From Ensifer sp. LC11 (lineage in GTDB: Bacteria; Pseudomonadota; Alphaproteobacteria; Rhizobiales; Rhizobiaceae), in contig NZ_MBSO01000056.1 of the NCBI RefSeq assembly GCF_001695835.1, positions 186,001 through 250,000 of the forward strand: 64,000 nt of DNA, in the 5' to 3' direction. The position numbers were made by a program, and so were the translations under genes. The notes under the pieces are model-generated. The model did not search any database and was not told the DNA's origin. It saw only the letters and a program-made list of their open reading frames with translations. Of the stretch, positions 62,270 through 64,000 are shown in pieces (positions within the stretch are counted from its first letter, which is position 1; the number at the start of each line of letters is the position of its first letter).

Positions 62270-63709
62270 GTGAAGACCTACGGCAATTTCATCGCGAACA
62301 ACTGGCAGGATGCATTGGGCGGCGACACCATCGCCGTGCGGGACCCTTCCAATGGCCAGGAATTCGCGCGCATCGCCCGCGGAACCCGGGAGGATATCGA
62401 TCTCGCGGTGCGCTCCGCACGCGCTGCTCTGGCGGGCGACTGGGGACGCATGACGCCGACCGAGCGCGGCCGGGTGCTGAGCCGGATTTCGGCGGCGGTC
62501 TTGCGCAACATCGACCTCCTGACCGAGCTTGAGGCGCGCGATGTCGGCAAGCCGCTGACCCAGGCGCGCGCCGACGTCGTGGCGCTCGCCCGCTACCTCG
62601 AATTCTATGGCGGCGCTGCCGACAAGGTGCACGGCGACACCATCCCCTACCAGAACGGCTTCACCGTGCTGACCGTCTATGAGCCGCATGGGGTCACGGG
62701 GCATATCATTCCCTGGAACTATCCGATGCAGATCCTCGGCCGCAGCCTCGGCGCAGCACTCGCCATGGGAAATGCGGCGGTGGTCAAGCCGGCCGAAGAG
62801 GCTTGCCTGACGATCCTGGAATTCGCACGCATCGCCCAGGAAGAAGGCCTGCCATCAGGCGCGCTCAATGTCGTCACCGGCTTCGGCTCGGAAGCGGGCG
62901 CGGCCCTCTCCGCACATCCTGACGTCAACCACATCTCCTTTACCGGCTCTGTTCGCACCGGCGAAATGGTGCAGGCGGCCGCCGCGAAGAATGCCGTGCC
63001 GGTGACGCTCGAACTTGGCGGCAAGTCGGCGCAGATCGTCTTTGCCGATGCCGATCTCGACCGCGCCGTTCCCTTCCTGGTGAACGCCGGCATCCAGAAT
63101 GCCGGACAGACCTGCTCGGCTTCGTCACGCATCCTCGTCGAGCGCGCCGTCTATGAAGAGGTTGTGGCGCGGATGAGCGAACGGTACCGCGCGCTGAAGG
63201 TCGGCCCGGCGGGCGCCGATCTCGCTGTAGGTCCGGTCGTCTCGCAGAGGCAGAAGGCAATCATCGAGGACTTTCTCGCCGGTGCCGTAACGGATGGCCT
63301 GAAGGTTGCGGCCCAAGGCGAGATCGTCGCCGATGCTCCGGCCGAAGGCGCCTATGTCGCCCCCACCCTTCTCCGTGACGTGCCGCATGAACACCGCACC
63401 GTACAGGAAGAGATCTTTGGCCCGGTGCAGGTGATCATGCCGTTCGACGGCGAGGACGAGGCGGTTCGGCTCGCCAACGGCACCGCCTACGGTCTCGTCT
63501 GCGGCGTCTGGACCAATGACGGCGGCCGTCAGTTGCGGATAGCGCGCGCCGTGCACGCCGGCCAGGTCTTCATCAACAACTACGGCGCCGGCGGCGGGGT
63601 CGAGCTGCCCTTCGGCGGCGTCAAGAAATCCGGCCATGGCCGCGAGAAGGGTTTTGAGGCCCTCTACGGCTTCGCCAGCATGAAAACCATTTCTGTCTAC
63701 CACGGCTAG
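62270..63709 (+). CDS. NAD-dependent aldehyde dehydrogenase, GTG start
   Basis: This 479-residue enzyme of the betaine-aldehyde/succinate-semialdehyde family has the catalytic Glu in LELGGKSAQ near residue 253, the nucleophilic Cys in NAGQTCSASSR near residue 288, and the NAD site FTGSVRTGE. It starts 1 nt after the GntR stop with GTG at 62270; the ATG just upstream runs into an immediate stop. It probably oxidises an aldehyde intermediate of a small carbon compound, acting with the next gene. Confidence 0.88.
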   Translation: MKTYGNFIANNWQDALGGDTIAVRDPSNGQEFARIARGTREDIDLAVRSARAALAGDWGRMTPTERGRVLSRISAAVLRNIDLLTELEARDVGKPLTQARADVVALARYLEFYGGAADKVHGDTIPYQNGFTVLTVYEPHGVTGHIIPWNYPMQILGRSLGAALAMGNAAVVKPAEEACLTILEFARIAQEEGLPSGALNVVTGFGSEAGAALSAHPDVNHISFTGSVRTGEMVQAAAAKNAVPVTLELGGKSAQIVFADADLDRAVPFLVNAGIQNAGQTCSASSRILVERAVYEEVVARMSERYRALKVGPAGADLAVGPVVSQRQKAIIEDFLAGAVTDGLKVAAQGEIVADAPAEGAYVAPTLLRDVPHEHRTVQEEIFGPVQVIMPFDGEDEAVRLANGTAYGLVCGVWTNDGGRQLRIARAVHAGQVFINNYGAGGGVELPFGGVKKSGHGREKGFEALYGFASMKTISVYHG

Positions 63710-63774
63710 AGCAAGGAAACGCGCGGCTTTCCGCTCGCTTCCCGCTCTGACCTATGATCCCTCGGGAGGAACAC

Positions 63775-64000
63775 GTGTCACTAGAAGGTAAAGTCGCTCT
63801 CATCACCGGTGCAGGCTCCGGCTTCGGCGAGGGCATCGCGAAGCGCTTCGTCGAAGGCGGCGCCAAGGTCATCGTCGTCGATCGCGATGCCGCCGGCGCC
63901 GAACGCGTCGCCAAGGAGCTCGGCGCAAGTGCTTTTGCCGTGGTCGCCGATATCTCCAAGGAGACGGACGTCGCGGCCGCGGTTGCCGCAGGTCTCGAGA
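63775..64000 (+). CDS. Short-chain dehydrogenase/reductase, cut by window end
   Basis: The visible 75 residues start (V/M)SLEGKVALITGAGSGFGEG, a classical SDR with TGxxxGxG. The GTG at 63775 has GGGAGGA just upstream. It follows the aldehyde dehydrogenase by 65 nt and probably belongs to that operon. The catalytic YxxxK lies beyond the window. Confidence 0.85.
   Translation, partial: MSLEGKVALITGAGSGFGEGIAKRFVEGGAKVIVVDRDAAGAERVAKELGASAFAVVADISKETDVAAAVAAGLE

Overview
The window looks like a GC-rich alphaproteobacterium of the Rhizobiaceae, most like Ensifer/Sinorhizobium. The signs are a 106-bp RIME1-type repeat (51646-51751), a GTTC-N7-GTTC LexA box of the alphaproteobacterial kind, a minCDE operon sitting among catabolic operons (minCDE is on the pSymB chromid in S. 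meliloti), and many ABC transporter and dioxygenase operons. I see no rRNA, tRNA, CRISPR array, insertion sequence or phage gene. The replicon assignment (chromid rather than chromosome) is inference.

Layout. 1-5261: a partial ampR, divergent from a class A and a class B penicillin-binding protein. 5340-11995 (minus): a seven-gene operon of a polyamine/opine-type ABC transporter and a three-subunit FAD/[2Fe-2S] amine or opine dehydrogenase, divergent from an IclR regulator across a palindrome. 13183-16993: TetR, its probable operator, and a MacA-MacB/LolD-like exporter. 17002-19056: an RTX calcium-binding protein. 19498-20117: two small minus-strand genes, one under a LexA box. 20430-22381: minCDE. 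22487-31886 (minus): a ten-gene sugar or amino-sugar uptake and catabolism cluster. 32083-34713: an HTH-only RpiR-like protein, a frameshifted citrate synthase, and a divergent citrate synthase carrying an N-terminal DNA-binding domain. 35037-39704: envelope genes (HtrA protease, membrane AraC regulator, secreted hydrolase, secreted cupin).

39745-48359 (minus) is a complete benzoate-to-3-oxoadipate cluster in the order catB-catC-catA-benA-benB-benC-benD-benK-pcaD, divergent from catR across an ATAC-N7-GTAT site. The products take benzoate to catechol (BenABCD), then to muconate, muconolactone, enol-lactone and 3-oxoadipate (CatA, CatB, CatC, PcaD).

49444-55308 (minus) is a less familiar cluster: LacI regulator, membrane di-iron hydroxylase, Rieske ferredoxin, sugar-type binding protein, ferredoxin reductase and TIM-barrel isomerase. 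It looks like a three-component oxygenase for an unknown, possibly polyol-like, substrate and is the best candidate here for an undescribed pathway. 55465-64000: glutathione transferase, aminotransferase with a divergent XRE-cupin regulator, DUF427 protein, a large autotransporter, and a GntR-aldehyde dehydrogenase-SDR operon that runs off the end.
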